From a virus: a stretch of 22,316 nt of DNA. The notes under the pieces were generated by a model. That model was not told the origin of the DNA. It made no database searches and saw nothing but the letters and a program-made list of their open reading frames with translations. The translations under genes were made by a program, and so were the position numbers. The stretch lies in the IMG/VR virus record IMGVR_UViG_3300031963_011940, positions 1 to 22,316 of that record. One strand, 5' to 3'. This document shows, piece by piece, positions 1 to 10,700 of this stretch; position 1 is the first letter of the stretch; the number at the start of each line of letters is the position of its first letter.

Positions 1-1
1 T

Positions 2-3000
2 TCCTTGACTATTTTCAAATCAGAATCACCATATAACAATGTATTTGTTGATAATATCGGTTCTTTCTATAACGACGGGCATTTATCATTAGATACACTT
101 ATACCATCACCGCAAAATGGTGCATTTACTTTTGAGTGTTATTTCAAATATGATGAAACAGACGGATACCATATAATATGGGACGGGAGGGCTGACTCAG
201 GCAACGAGGATAATAGATTTGTTATACTTATTAATAATACCAATATTGTGCAGTTTTATTATGTCAATTTTCAATATAGATTGCCGGCGTATACGCCCAC
301 TGACTGGGTAGGAATGTACCATGATATAGGCACAGTAACACCAAATACATGGCATCATATTGCTCTTTCACGGCCTGACGGGGGTGGTAGTTCAAGCACT
401 AACTATGTTTCTGCTTTTATAAATGGAATATATAAAAATAGATTTTTATTAAAATGGGATCAGAGAAATGATAATACAGGTATACAAATTTGGAATTGGG
501 GCGCTAAACAAAGAATAGGCGGTACAAATAGGAATTCATTTGTAATAGAAGGACAACAAGGTGCTGAAGCTGTTACTATAAAAGATATTAAAATTAAAAA
601 TTTTCGCATAACAGACAATTTATTATATAATAGTAACTTTACACCATCACCATTAAATGAACCTTTGGCGAACACGCTTAATACAAAGCTCTTATTAAAT
701 TTCACTGGAAATACTGATATAATATATGAAAAGAATAGAAGACAAATTCATCTTGGCGGTGATCCCAGAATTCTAGCAAACAATATTGAAGGTAGAGGAA
801 GTATAAATTTTGATGGTTTTAGCTATATTAGAATAGGTAGATTATTTGATATAACACCAACTAATTTTACAATACAGTGTAAATTTAAACTTAATGCAGA
901 TAAGGCAGGTGGGTGGGCTACAATCATGAGTAATAGATCTGGTGATAATTACAGATCATGGTTACTTGCACATAGAGGCGATACTTCTTTGGGCATAGCT
1001 TTTTACTACTCTGAAAATAACACAAGCTGGCAAAGTGGTTCTCCGTGGATACTTGTGCCGCAATCACAAGTGACTTATAATACGGTATATGATATAGCAT
1101 TACAGGTAAGCAATTCTACTATAACTGCATATGTAAATGGAATAGCAGTAAGCGCAGCACCTCTTACTACCGGGCAAATAATATCCATGACCGATAGAAT
1201 ATTGGTAGGTAGTGATTTTGGTCATGTTGATAGATATTTCAAGGGATCTATGGACAATATATGTATACATAACAGAGCATTGTATACAGGAAATTTTACA
1301 CCCGCACCTACTTATTATTATAATAAAGATGCCATAATTTGGATAGATGGTAATGGAGCTAGTAGTGCAGATTTTAATAAATCTCAAGTAGGATTTGTCG
1401 ACGGCAGTGGTAATACTACATTTACAAATAACGGGAATTGTTGTTTATTGAAGGAATACGTTAGAGATTACAGAAGTTATATTGTAGGTCCCAATGATGG
1501 GAGTTTTAAAAACGTAACATTAGATTATATTGATAGACCGAGATCTGAAAAATACTATATAAGCAATTCAACTGATTTTACCGTAGAAAGTTGGGTCAAG
1601 TCAAATACTGCTACTAATCAAGGTATTTTAAATATATTTGATGGTGGATTGAGTTTTGGTTTATCTGCTGGTAAACCTTTCCTAGGTAAGACTAATGGGC
1701 CTATTTTACTATCATCTATATCAGCTGTGAATGGTGTAGACAGTAATTGGCATCACTTAGCAGTGTCTAGATCTGCGGGTACTTTATCACTATTCGTAGA
1801 TGGTCGTTTAAGTGCTTCTACTACGGATACTACTGAATTCTCAGCTGGCAAATTAAGACTTTTTGGCGATTTTGGTGATCCTGTAAACATATTTGACGGA
1901 TACTTAGCTGATATTAGATTGACCAATGGACAAGCGCTTTACACATCTACATTTACTCCACCAACAGCTACGATTACAAATACAAGTAACGGCGGCGCCT
2001 CACCTTCTGTAACACCGATAGCTCCCAATGTTGTTTTGTTGTATGCCGATAATCCATCAGTAAATCCAACGAGTGTTATTACTTATCCAACACTCGGTGG
2101 TAATGCTGTTTTAACACAAGCGCCATCAGCAGAATTTAGCCCATTCATGCCAGAAGAAACATATAATCCCGTTACTCACGGAGGTAGTATTTATTTTGAT
2201 GGCACTAATGATTTAGTTTCTGTTAGTGAAAGAACAACTGAATTTACTTTTGGTACAGGAGATTTCAATGTAGAATTTTGGTTTTATCCAACAAACGTTG
2301 CAGCCAACCATGCTCCGTTATTAACTTGGCAAGATAGTAGTGATTTAGCTGACGGTATTATGATTAAATTTGCGACATCTACTAAATTGCAAGTTTTATT
2401 AGGAAATGATAATACTGAAAGTGTTACATTGGAATCAGAAGGTACTTATCTCAATCAATGGTCACATATAGCAGTGTCAAGAAAAAATAATGTTTATCGT
2501 TTATTTGTTAATGGTAATTTACGAAGATCAGCATTTTTTGCTGGATTAAATTTATCGAATGATAATGATAAATTGAAAATAGGAGAAGCTTGTAAAGGAT
2601 ATATCGCCGATGTGCGTGTTGTCAAAGGACAGGCTTTATATGTAGAAGACTTCACGCCATCTAATACATCTCTGACATTAACAAATAAAGGTGCCACAGG
2701 TCCTGGTGCAGTTGAATTAACAACCACACCTAATTTATTAATAAAAGGTATTAAATCTGGAGTTTATGATGGTTCGGCTAATAATAATATTCTTCAAGAA
2801 GGTAGTATTTTTACGGTTAGTTTAGCCGATACTATTAATGCAGATGCCAATTATACCGATAATGCCTTGAAATTTAACGGTGTATTCAGCAATAATTATT
2901 TGGTATTGCCTGCATCACCCGCTTTAGATTTAGCGGGTGATTTTTGGATTGATTTTTGGATGAACACAACAAAATGGAAAAGAGATACTATCAGCAGACG

Positions 3001-6000
3001 TATATTGACTTTAGGAAGCGTAAGCTCAGTTAGTGCTTTCCATGTTTGTTTAAATGCAACCGGTACTGATAAAAAATTACAAATATTTTCAAATACTAAC
3101 ATCCTTTCATCAAATTTTGATTATGCAGACGGGCTATGGCATCATGTAGGTATAGGTAGAAGTGGTTCTACTTTATCCCTTTATCGTGATGGTGTACTAG
3201 ATACTTCTGCTGTCAACACAGTCAATTATAATTCGGGCGTAGCAAACAGCTCTTATATTGGTATATATGGTGACGCCACACCAAACAAGGGACGCTATGA
3301 CGGGAAATTAGTTGGATTGCGAATTATTAATGGCGAATGCGTACATACTAGTAATTATAGTATTCCTGCAGAACCAGCTACATTAACTAGTGACGGCGGC
3401 ACAGGAACCAATAACCTCGGCAATGTATCATTATTCATGAAATTGAATAATATTGTATCGCCGGTTAATAACCATGTTATAACATCAGAGGTACAATCTT
3501 TAACGGGAGCAATCAGTAATCCAAAAACAGGCATATTCACTACTTACAATAACATTGTTAGTTCTAATTCTATTCCTACGGTAGCACAAGGTGCACCTGC
3601 GGGCTCAAGAAGTATATACTTTGATGCTACTAATAATAGCCATATAGTTGTACCTACTACTAATTTACAAATGAATGGGGATTGGACTATAGAAGGATAT
3701 TTTAGACCCATATCTGGTACAAGCGAAGGTGGCTTTAATAGGATACTGATGAATTTTGATACTGCAGGTGACAATTTACAGCTATCATATCTCAATGGCG
3801 AAATGTATCTAAGTCATACAGCATTCACCTTAAAATTGCCTTATTCAGAAGGCGTTTGGCGACATGTAGCTGCATGCAGAAAGGGCAATGAAATTTCATT
3901 ATATTCTGCCGGGCAGAGAGTTGCTGGATCTACTATTACTTTAGACAATGCAAACATAGGTAAAGTATTTAAAAACGCTGCAACATTCACGCTTGGCGGT
4001 GCACAATCTTCTCCCACATCTGGTAGTTATCATGGTTTTATGTATCGACCACGTATTATAGACGGTAGAGCGTTGTACGACGGTAATTTTAACACGAACA
4101 TACCACTGGCTTCAACATTATCTGCTACTGCCGATACTGTATTCTTATATGTAGATGCGACTAGTGATGTTTATTATAGACCAGGCCACTTAGAAAAAGT
4201 AGTGATTGGCGGGTCTGTCTCAAATGAGAATGTCATCGACCCCATTACTATTACCACATCATTAAGTTATTGGGCACTTAACAACGTATCGATACAAAAT
4301 TATGGAACATTTACTTCACCTACTACATCCAATAATACATTTAATATTACCAATAATGGATTAAAAATAGGTTCAGGCGGCACTTTTATTCTCTCATCGG
4401 CCCCGGGATATCGAAAAGTATTAAATATGGATGAATCCAGAATTCATGTTTTAGCGGGTGGCGCGTTAGATATTAGAGGCCAACAAAAAACAATAAAAGC
4501 TACTTTAACGGGTGACCATACAGCAACACGTAGTGTATTCACACTTAATGAAACACCAACAAACTGGTTATCGGGTGATAGTTTAATATTTTTACCCCCG
4601 TCTGCAAACAGCGCACAATTTGAAGAATTATCTACAAAAAGTGTTTTAACCAATAGACTTTCTACAACTACCAATTCATTATATGCACACCAGTATCTGG
4701 CTGGTATACCTTCTATAGCAAATGCCACAAGAAATTTTGCTATTAAAGGATTATCAACCAATCGAAGAGGGTGGCTGCAGTTTGATAAAACATCAAATAC
4801 ATATATTTGCGATACTGAATTCGAGCATTTAGGCAGAAGCACATCTAAAAAAGTTGGATCAATAGTTTTAAATGTTAAACCCGGTGGTAGTTTCCTATTG
4901 TCGGGATGTTATTTAGACGGTTCAACCAGTACTGGAGTTGATGCTACAACCCTATATGGCAGGTCAAGTAATGTAACCATAAGAGATACCGTTTTTTATA
5001 AATACGCTGGTAATGCATTTGCCTTTAATAATATAGCTGATAATTTTAATATTAATGATAATATAATATTGCGGTCAGGAAAAAATGGCATTAAATTGCA
5101 AAACGCTACATTGGGAGAAACATGCAATTTTACTAATAATATTTCATTGGGAAATACTGAAAGGGGAACCTATATAGAAAATGCTGAAGGAAATATAGAA
5201 GGATCTGTTAACTGGTATAACACACAGGGCGGATTATACTTAGCTAAACCCACAACGGGTGAAAATAAAGACATGTCTGATGAAGACATCGAAATAACAG
5301 AAGAAGCAACAACTAATTTAGTATCTTTTGATACTCCTCTGAGTGAACAATATCCTGATGAAACAAGTACTTTTCCTTTCACAAAACGCCTGATATGGCC
5401 CGGTAATTCAAAATATATTTTCCTCGATGATTTCACTATAGAAGCATTCTTAAAATTTAGTGTAAATAATACCAATGCATTTAATTTGATGGGGAATTAT
5501 TCCGAAGCTGAATTGGGTGCTATTATTTTATCGTATCAATCAAATACACAGACATTTAGATTAAAAACATATGAAACAACCTTTACAACAAGAGCATCAG
5601 CTACTTTACCATATTTGCCGATAAATACTTGGCATCATATTGCAATATGCCGAAAAGATGATTCTATATCGGTATATCTTAATGGATCTAGAATAATGCT
5701 ATATAATTCTTCTTTCGAATATAAAGCGACTGATGGAGGTATTGCTTTGGGGTGGGGTACTGATCTTACTAATAAAGGTGTATATGGATTCCGCATATTA
5801 AATAGAGCAGAATATGACTCCGTAGATACAATTACAGTACCTTCAACTCCATTTGTTTTTGACAACGAGACATTATTATTATATAAAAGAACGGTAAAAA
5901 CCGGCGTTACTAAAATTAATAATATTTTGAATAATATTAATGGCGTAGGTGGTATGTTTATTGACAATAGTTCCCCCAGCTTAAAAAATACAACAATATC

Positions 6001-6967
6001 TAATATAAGTTGTACAAAAAATACAGGTTATGGAATATCAATTGATGGTTCTAATGTAGATTACAGAGAAGCTAATTCATTAACAGCAATAGATATTTTA
6101 ACAAGAAATAATGATACCATTGGATTAAATCTGAATAATATGACAGGAGTATTAACTGGTGTATTAGCAATTGACAATTCAACAACTAATATACAGCTGA
6201 AGTTGGGTGATGGAATAACTAAGGTAAAATCTGTTACTGGTTTGGTTGCTTCGAATATTCCTAATATGATTATATATTCTTCGAAAAGCTTTAGGCCAGT
6301 TATATTTGATGATATCTATTTGAATAAGAATACTACAATGACATCAGCTTATAGTGCCGTGCCGTTGCATATTAGAGAAACAGATTTCTTGAATTTCCAT
6401 TTTGATAATTCAACTCTTGCTGCTGTTAGTACGGGATTCGCAGTGACATTAAGTGGTACAGTATTAGGTACTTATCAATTCTCAAATACAGTTACCACAG
6501 ATGCTGGAGTCCAGAACCTCTCTTGCTTACCTCCTGATAATATTAAGTCCGGCGGGATCATATTCATGAATAAAAATAAAAATAAAGGTAGTCATGAATC
6601 ATTCTATAGAAAAGGAAAGAGAGCAACAGATACATCAGTAGTAGCAGGTAATATAGCAGAAAAAATTACACCTAGCTCATTAACAGATAGATTCAAATCT
6701 GGTAGCAAATTCGTAGCAGTAAGTTCAAATGACGCTGTAAAAATAAGAATGAAAGTTACAACAACAGTAAATGGAGACGCCCGTTTAATGTTGAAGAAAA
6801 ATAGTTCACTTGGATTTGATGATGATGTATTACTATATCCAATATCTAACTCATCAACATTCACTACTACTTCGCCTTCTGCATCAGGAGTTGGTATAAT
6901 GGAATTCTTTGTTGATTGTACCGGTACAACTGGATCAGTCATCATTGACGATTGGAAAGCAAAATAA
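2..6967 (+). CDS. Giant multi-LamG / G8-like / beta-helix adhesin, probable tail fibre (5' partial)
   Basis: The frame is open to the left edge. The first possible start is a TTG at 5, but the true start is probably outside, so at least 2,320 residues are present. Seven concanavalin-like (LamG type 3) domains are visible at about residues 39-220, 266-435, 517-655, 727-890, 955-1120, 1202-1365 and 1801-1960. Most carry a 'WHHIAxSR'-like core and end in an 'ALYxxxFTP'-like strand. Domain 2 lacks the WHH core. Residues about 1382-1545 look like the G8/CEMIP arrangement: a strand-rich IGG...GGTF segment, then 'GGALDIRG', then 'NWLSGDSLIF' followed by a Q-x-E-E motif. Parallel beta-helix-like Asn/Gly-rich sequence follows at about 1583-1750 and again at 1966-2160, with LamG 7 between. 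The C-terminus ends in 'IIDDW'. LamG and beta-helix folds usually bind or process glycans. A receptor-binding or host-surface-binding virion role is inferred. Enzymatic activity cannot be judged. Confidence 0.85.
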   Translation, partial: SLTIFKSESPYNNVFVDNIGSFYNDGHLSLDTLIPSPQNGAFTFECYFKYDETDGYHIIWDGRADSGNEDNRFVILINNTNIVQFYYVNFQYRLPAYTPTDWVGMYHDIGTVTPNTWHHIALSRPDGGGSSSTNYVSAFINGIYKNRFLLKWDQRNDNTGIQIWNWGAKQRIGGTNRNSFVIEGQQGAEAVTIKDIKIKNFRITDNLLYNSNFTPSPLNEPLANTLNTKLLLNFTGNTDIIYEKNRRQIHLGGDPRILANNIEGRGSINFDGFSYIRIGRLFDITPTNFTIQCKFKLNADKAGGWATIMSNRSGDNYRSWLLAHRGDTSLGIAFYYSENNTSWQSGSPWILVPQSQVTYNTVYDIALQVSNSTITAYVNGIAVSAAPLTTGQIISMTDRILVGSDFGHVDRYFKGSMDNICIHNRALYTGNFTPAPTYYYNKDAIIWIDGNGASSADFNKSQVGFVDGSGNTTFTNNGNCCLLKEYVRDYRSYIVGPNDGSFKNVTLDYIDRPRSEKYYISNSTDFTVESWVKSNTATNQGILNIFDGGLSFGLSAGKPFLGKTNGPILLSSISAVNGVDSNWHHLAVSRSAGTLSLFVDGRLSASTTDTTEFSAGKLRLFGDFGDPVNIFDGYLADIRLTNGQALYTSTFTPPTATITNTSNGGASPSVTPIAPNVVLLYADNPSVNPTSVITYPTLGGNAVLTQAPSAEFSPFMPEETYNPVTHGGSIYFDGTNDLVSVSERTTEFTFGTGDFNVEFWFYPTNVAANHAPLLTWQDSSDLADGIMIKFATSTKLQVLLGNDNTESVTLESEGTYLNQWSHIAVSRKNNVYRLFVNGNLRRSAFFAGLNLSNDNDKLKIGEACKGYIADVRVVKGQALYVEDFTPSNTSLTLTNKGATGPGAVELTTTPNLLIKGIKSGVYDGSANNNILQEGSIFTVSLADTINADANYTDNALKFNGVFSNNYLVLPASPALDLAGDFWIDFWMNTTKWKRDTISRRILTLGSVSSVSAFHVCLNATGTDKKLQIFSNTNILSSNFDYADGLWHHVGIGRSGSTLSLYRDGVLDTSAVNTVNYNSGVANSSYIGIYGDATPNKGRYDGKLVGLRIINGECVHTSNYSIPAEPATLTSDGGTGTNNLGNVSLFMKLNNIVSPVNNHVITSEVQSLTGAISNPKTGIFTTYNNIVSSNSIPTVAQGAPAGSRSIYFDATNNSHIVVPTTNLQMNGDWTIEGYFRPISGTSEGGFNRILMNFDTAGDNLQLSYLNGEMYLSHTAFTLKLPYSEGVWRHVAACRKGNEISLYSAGQRVAGSTITLDNANIGKVFKNAATFTLGGAQSSPTSGSYHGFMYRPRIIDGRALYDGNFNTNIPLASTLSATADTVFLYVDATSDVYYRPGHLEKVVIGGSVSNENVIDPITITTSLSYWALNNVSIQNYGTFTSPTTSNNTFNITNNGLKIGSGGTFILSSAPGYRKVLNMDESRIHVLAGGALDIRGQQKTIKATLTGDHTATRSVFTLNETPTNWLSGDSLIFLPPSANSAQFEELSTKSVLTNRLSTTTNSLYAHQYLAGIPSIANATRNFAIKGLSTNRRGWLQFDKTSNTYICDTEFEHLGRSTSKKVGSIVLNVKPGGSFLLSGCYLDGSTSTGVDATTLYGRSSNVTIRDTVFYKYAGNAFAFNNIADNFNINDNIILRSGKNGIKLQNATLGETCNFTNNISLGNTERGTYIENAEGNIEGSVNWYNTQGGLYLAKPTTGENKDMSDEDIEITEEATTNLVSFDTPLSEQYPDETSTFPFTKRLIWPGNSKYIFLDDFTIEAFLKFSVNNTNAFNLMGNYSEAELGAIILSYQSNTQTFRLKTYETTFTTRASATLPYLPINTWHHIAICRKDDSISVYLNGSRIMLYNSSFEYKATDGGIALGWGTDLTNKGVYGFRILNRAEYDSVDTITVPSTPFVFDNETLLLYKRTVKTGVTKINNILNNINGVGGMFIDNSSPSLKNTTISNISCTKNTGYGISIDGSNVDYREANSLTAIDILTRNNDTIGLNLNNMTGVLTGVLAIDNSTTNIQLKLGDGITKVKSVTGLVASNIPNMIIYSSKSFRPVIFDDIYLNKNTTMTSAYSAVPLHIRETDFLNFHFDNSTLAAVSTGFAVTLSGTVLGTYQFSNTVTTDAGVQNLSCLPPDNIKSGGIIFMNKNKNKGSHESFYRKGKRATDTSVVAGNIAEKITPSSLTDRFKSGSKFVAVSSNDAVKIRMKVTTTVNGDARLMLKKNSSLGFDDDVLLYPISNSSTFTTTSPSASGVGIMEFFVDCTGTTGSVIIDDWKAK

Positions 6968-6984
6968 CAATATAATAAAAATAT

Positions 6985-7176
6985 ATGGCTAACATTGATA
7001 TAAATGGAAATTTAGACTACTGGTATGAAGGAGAAGGTTCTACCAGTATTGGGCAAACAAGTGAAGATATTGGTATTCAAGAATATTGGTTTATGGGTGC
7101 TCCTACGGGGTACCTCATAGATTCTGAATTGATTGAAAATCAACCTTTTGCGTTTGCTGTGATGATTGGGTTCTAA
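6985..7176 (+). CDS. Small 63-aa protein with two YW-G motifs, likely virion-associated
   Basis: This is a short ORF 17 nt after the giant adhesin, on the same strand and probably the same transcript. The upstream sequence is TATAATAAAAATAT directly before ATG, with no Shine-Dalgarno. The protein contains two similar segments, 'LDYWYEGEG' (about residues 10-18) and 'QEYWFMGAP' (about 31-39), which suggests an internal duplication of a short strand-turn unit. There is no signal peptide or membrane segment. Its stop codon interlocks with that of the convergent gene on the minus strand. I do not recognise a named family. Position beside fibre genes suggests a minor structural protein, which is inference only. 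Confidence 0.7.
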   Translation: MANIDINGNLDYWYEGEGSTSIGQTSEDIGIQEYWFMGAPTGYLIDSELIENQPFAFAVMIGF

Positions 7177-7700
7177 ACCCTCTCACATTTTAAAAGCACT
7201 GTCACGCGGTCAATATTTTCCGCTGACAGTGCTTTTATTATTAATATATTGTCTTTCTGAAGATACTCTTCCCAATCAAGAACATCTAAGTCTCGGTTCT
7301 TAATATCATTGGTTATAAATGGTTTATTACCATTACAGATAGAAACCATATTGGGATAATTGTCGTAATCACAAGTTTGAATATCTAATAAAACAGATCC
7401 AGTAACAGTTGCTAAAAGAGTCCAGGCAACAACATTAAGATTGAATGGAACAGTAAAATAATTGACATCTTCACCCCCTACTAGGGATTCGGGCGTATTT
7501 ATGTCATAAGAAATGGTATAATATTCTCTTCCGCCTATAGGAATGATATTGGTAGCGTCACCGGCACCATTTTCACCACTACCATAGTATAATACATCAT
7601 TTATTTCATTGAATGCCAGTTCACCATTTTTTAAACTAGAAGGGGCTCCCGCGGATCCTACCCTTCTACGTTTTATCTTTATCGTACTATATTCTGGCAT
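7173..7700 (-). CDS. Fibre-type protein with N-terminal IKIKRR/GELAFNE module
   Basis: The protein has 175 residues from the ATG at 7700. The frame extends to a GTG at 7712, but that codon abuts the late-type promoter box (7713-7718), so ATG 7700 is the likelier start. The N-terminus (about residues 6-55) reads 'IKIKRRRVG', then 'LKNGELAFNEINDVLYYG', then a Gly/Asn-rich turn. Modules of this type are common at the N-termini of phage tail-fibre and virion-appendage proteins. The remainder is strand-rich and may form a beta-sandwich. The 60-aa gene at 15974-16156 is a second copy of the module alone. The last 15 or so codons are built into an inverted repeat that may act as a terminator for both strands. 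No enzyme motif is seen. A minor tail or fibre attachment role is inferred. Confidence 0.75.
   Translation of the reverse strand: MPEYSTIKIKRRRVGSAGAPSSLKNGELAFNEINDVLYYGSGENGAGDATNIIPIGGREYYTISYDINTPESLVGGEDVNYFTVPFNLNVVAWTLLATVTGSVLLDIQTCDYDNYPNMVSICNGNKPFITNDIKNRDLDVLDWEEYLQKDNILIIKALSAENIDRVTVLLKCERV
7192..7236. terminator. Putative bidirectional terminator hairpin inside a coding end
   Basis: AAAAGCACTGTCA (7192-7204) is perfectly complementary to TGACAGTGCTTTT (7224-7236). After a bulged C, GCGG (7206-7209) pairs with CCGC (7220-7223), leaving a loop of about 10 nt. T-rich sequence follows on the plus strand (CTTTTATTATTA) and on the minus strand (CTTTTAAAATG). The hairpin lies just past the stop of the plus-strand 63-aa gene and within the last codons of the convergent minus-strand gene. 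Confidence 0.75.
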
Positions 7701-7712
7701 GGTCAGTATCAC

Positions 7713-7720
7713 TATTTATG
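7713..7720 (-). promoter_or_regulatory. Late-type promoter box CATAAATA
   Basis: Read on the minus strand this is GCATAAATA, directly preceding GTG and 12 nt before ATG 7700. It resembles the T4 late promoter TATAAATA. If transcription starts about 5-6 nt downstream, the leader to ATG 7700 is only about 6-7 nt and the GTG at 7712 lies outside the mRNA. Confidence 0.6.
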
Positions 7721-7757
7721 CAATGATCAAAAAAATAAAAGCATATGATGAGCAATG

Positions 7758-7767
7758 TAAATAAATA
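7758..7767 (+). promoter_or_regulatory. Late-type promoter TAAATAAATA, 5 nt before ATG
   Basis: Two overlapping TAAATA boxes are present. The second (7762-7767) ends 5 nt before ATG 7773. This is the same spacing as at six other genes in the window. No ribosome-binding sequence lies between box and start. Confidence 0.6.
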
Positions 7768-7772
7768 AAAAT

Positions 7773-10700
7773 ATGGGAATTGAAAAAGTAACACAACAAC
7801 AAAGATTTACTTCAGATAATGTCATTGTTGGAGCAGATAGTAACCCTTTAGATACTGGACTATCTGTTTATGGGAAGATTACTAATACAGAAAGAATAAG
7901 TTCACGGGGTGAAATATACACAGATCGAAATTTAATTGCAACTGGAAATATTTCGGCCACCGATGCATCTTTTACGGGATTTCTATATGTTACCGGTGGG
8001 ATAGTTGCGCCGGGATTAACCACAGATGTTTCTCCTGATAAAATTAAAACAACTGGCGCAAAATTAAATGATGTTTTAAAAGTGACCGAAAATGCCGGTG
8101 TAACAGCCTATGCTCCTTCTCGTGTAAATGTAGAAGAATTATCATCAACAGCTATTTCACTTTTAGATGGAGCAACTATCAATTATGATGGAAATAATCA
8201 AACTTTTGTTGTAAAAAATCCTGAAGAAGCAATTGTATATGAATCTAGTTATATTAAACAATTAGCTAAATCTACTTGTGGCGATCTCACAAATCCCGGG
8301 TATGCGGCTATTACAAATGACAGTAGGGTAATAGCTTGGGGGCACTTACCTCAAAATATATTTGGTAGTACCGCCGTTGTTTCACCTTATGAGAACATAA
8401 GAGTACCATTTTGGGCAGAATATGATGGGCGTACGGGTGGGAGTGATTTTAGACCTTATGGTGGTGATATATTAGATACTTTGTCTGGTACAAGTATCGT
8501 TGATTTATACTGGAGTAACAATTGCGCCATGGCACTTCTTTCAAGTTCTAATGATAGTATAGATGGTACTGTTTGGGTAGCTGGTTATAACGCCAAAGGC
8601 TGGGGCGTTAACGACGGTCTAAGTCCCCAATCGGTTGTAAAAAATAAATTTGGTGGGTTATTTGCATTGGGCACTCTCACCTTTAATACCAGCGCAACAG
8701 TGGGGGGATCTAAAGCCATTACTGGATTAATTTTATTAAATGGAGAAAAGGATATTTGCGGCATTCAAAAATATTCTTCTACGCCGCAACAAGATATTAT
8801 TATTGATAAAACAAATTCACCTGAATTATCATCAGATTCATTTTATTATGTATCATTATTACCAAATGCAGGCAATTCTAATGCATCTATAAGGAGAATT
8901 AATCATTATGGTGAATTAGTGTCTTCACATAGCTATGCTGCAAATACATCGGGTCACCAATTATTAAATGCGACAGGTATTGCTATGGTCTCAGGAGATA
9001 ATGGAAAGAATTTATTATATGTGTGTGATACGGCGACAAATCAAAGAAAAATAAAAATATTTGATATTACGAATATTGCAGCAGGTGTTACACCATATAC
9101 AACAACTGAAATGATTTTAGTAACTGCCATTGGCACCGGCACCCAAAATCATATAGATGGAGACACAGATGGTCTTGTGGCACCAGTTTTTCATACATTA
9201 AAAAGAATTGCAATTGATCCGACAAATCATAGAATTGCTTATGTAACTGACCAACACAGGATAAAAAGAATATGGAGAAAAGATAATGGTCATTATAAAG
9301 TAAGGACTATTTCTAATGAAAATCCGGGTGATGAGACAGGTATATTCTCAGCGGCACCTGGCGCGGCGGTTGCAAGATTCACTGATCCATTCGGAATAGC
9401 AATATCTAATAATGGTAAAAATTTATTTATTGCAGATACTACGACTAAAAAAATACAAAAAGTTACCATCACAACTAATGATGAAAATAATTTTGATGGC
9501 ATCTCTGAATATTATGTAAATACAAATGTTGATCAGCCAGCACAATTTAATTTTCCTAAAGGAATAACAAAAGATAATAATGGAAATATATATATAGCAG
9601 ATAGTTCTAACAATGTAATTAGAAAAATAATTTATGATAATGTAAATAAATCTTATGGTAAAGTTACTACGATAGCCGGAAATCCAAACGGACCCGCGAT
9701 CGCAGCTGCAGCAGCCAATATACAATCAACTACCGGAAAATTATCAGCTGTGCGATTTAATGATCCCAGAGGTATAGCTTTTTCGCCTTCGGAAAATTCA
9801 TTATACGTAACAAACAAAGGAACACATTCAATCAGCAAAATAAGTTTAGATCCTGCCCTTTCTGCATTGATAGCTGTAAGTGCTATAGGTGCCACTACTA
9901 CTGGCGGTGTTTTATCAGGCGAAGGATTGAGTGGTAGTTTAGCAAAATTTTGGAATCCAATAAACTTATGTTATGGTGAAAGGAGCGGCAATAAATATAT
10001 TTGGGTAGTTAATAACAATGAAAAAATTACTTCTGGAAGTTTTAATAGTTGGCATTATATAAAGCAAATAGAAATCCAAGCTAATCACAATTACAAAATA
10101 ACAAATCTTACAAAAACTTGGGGTGATTATTCTAAAACCACTACACCCCTATCAACTAATTATCCCGCCATAAGTACTTTATTGCATAATCCACGTGCAA
10201 TTGTGTATGATTCAACTAGTGATTCATTATATTTTTCAAATAAAGGAACATCTATTCAAAAAATAAAATTTTCAGATAATAAAATTTATACAGTAGCAGG
10301 TGCAGCGACAGCTTCAAATTTAGCGGGTCCGGCTCTAGATGCTCGTTTTAGAGATATTAGTGGTTTGGCAATAAGTGGAACAGATATGTTCGTTGTGGAT
10401 GGCGGTAATAAAAAGATATGGAGAATAGAAAACTTCAGTTCGGATATACCCTCTAATAGAATAGTATCAGAATATATAGGAACTGGAGGTGCAGCTAATG
10501 CTAAGGATGTAAATGGTTATGGAGCACAGATTAAATTTTCTTTGCCTTCATACATGTTAGGTGGGAATGATAATGATTTTATTATTTCTACTTCAAATTT
10601 TATAAAAAGATTATATAAAAATGAAGATAATAATATTAATCTCGAAACTATTAATGGCACAGAAGCAAAGGGTTATGTTAATACCATAACAACAACATTA

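Noticed and set aside
4444-4842. A 132-aa open frame antisense to the giant adhesin, and similar antisense frames at 1100-1387, 5170-5475, 5635-5967, 6604-6945 and 9423-9895
   Set aside because: These lie wholly inside long, well-supported genes and have low-complexity or unlikely protein composition, with no start signals.
7351-7370. GAAACC occurrences inside genes (near 7351, 13364, 18585 and 19353)
   Set aside because: They lie within coding sequence, lack TAAAAT at the right offset and precede no start codon, so they are not counted as promoter elements.
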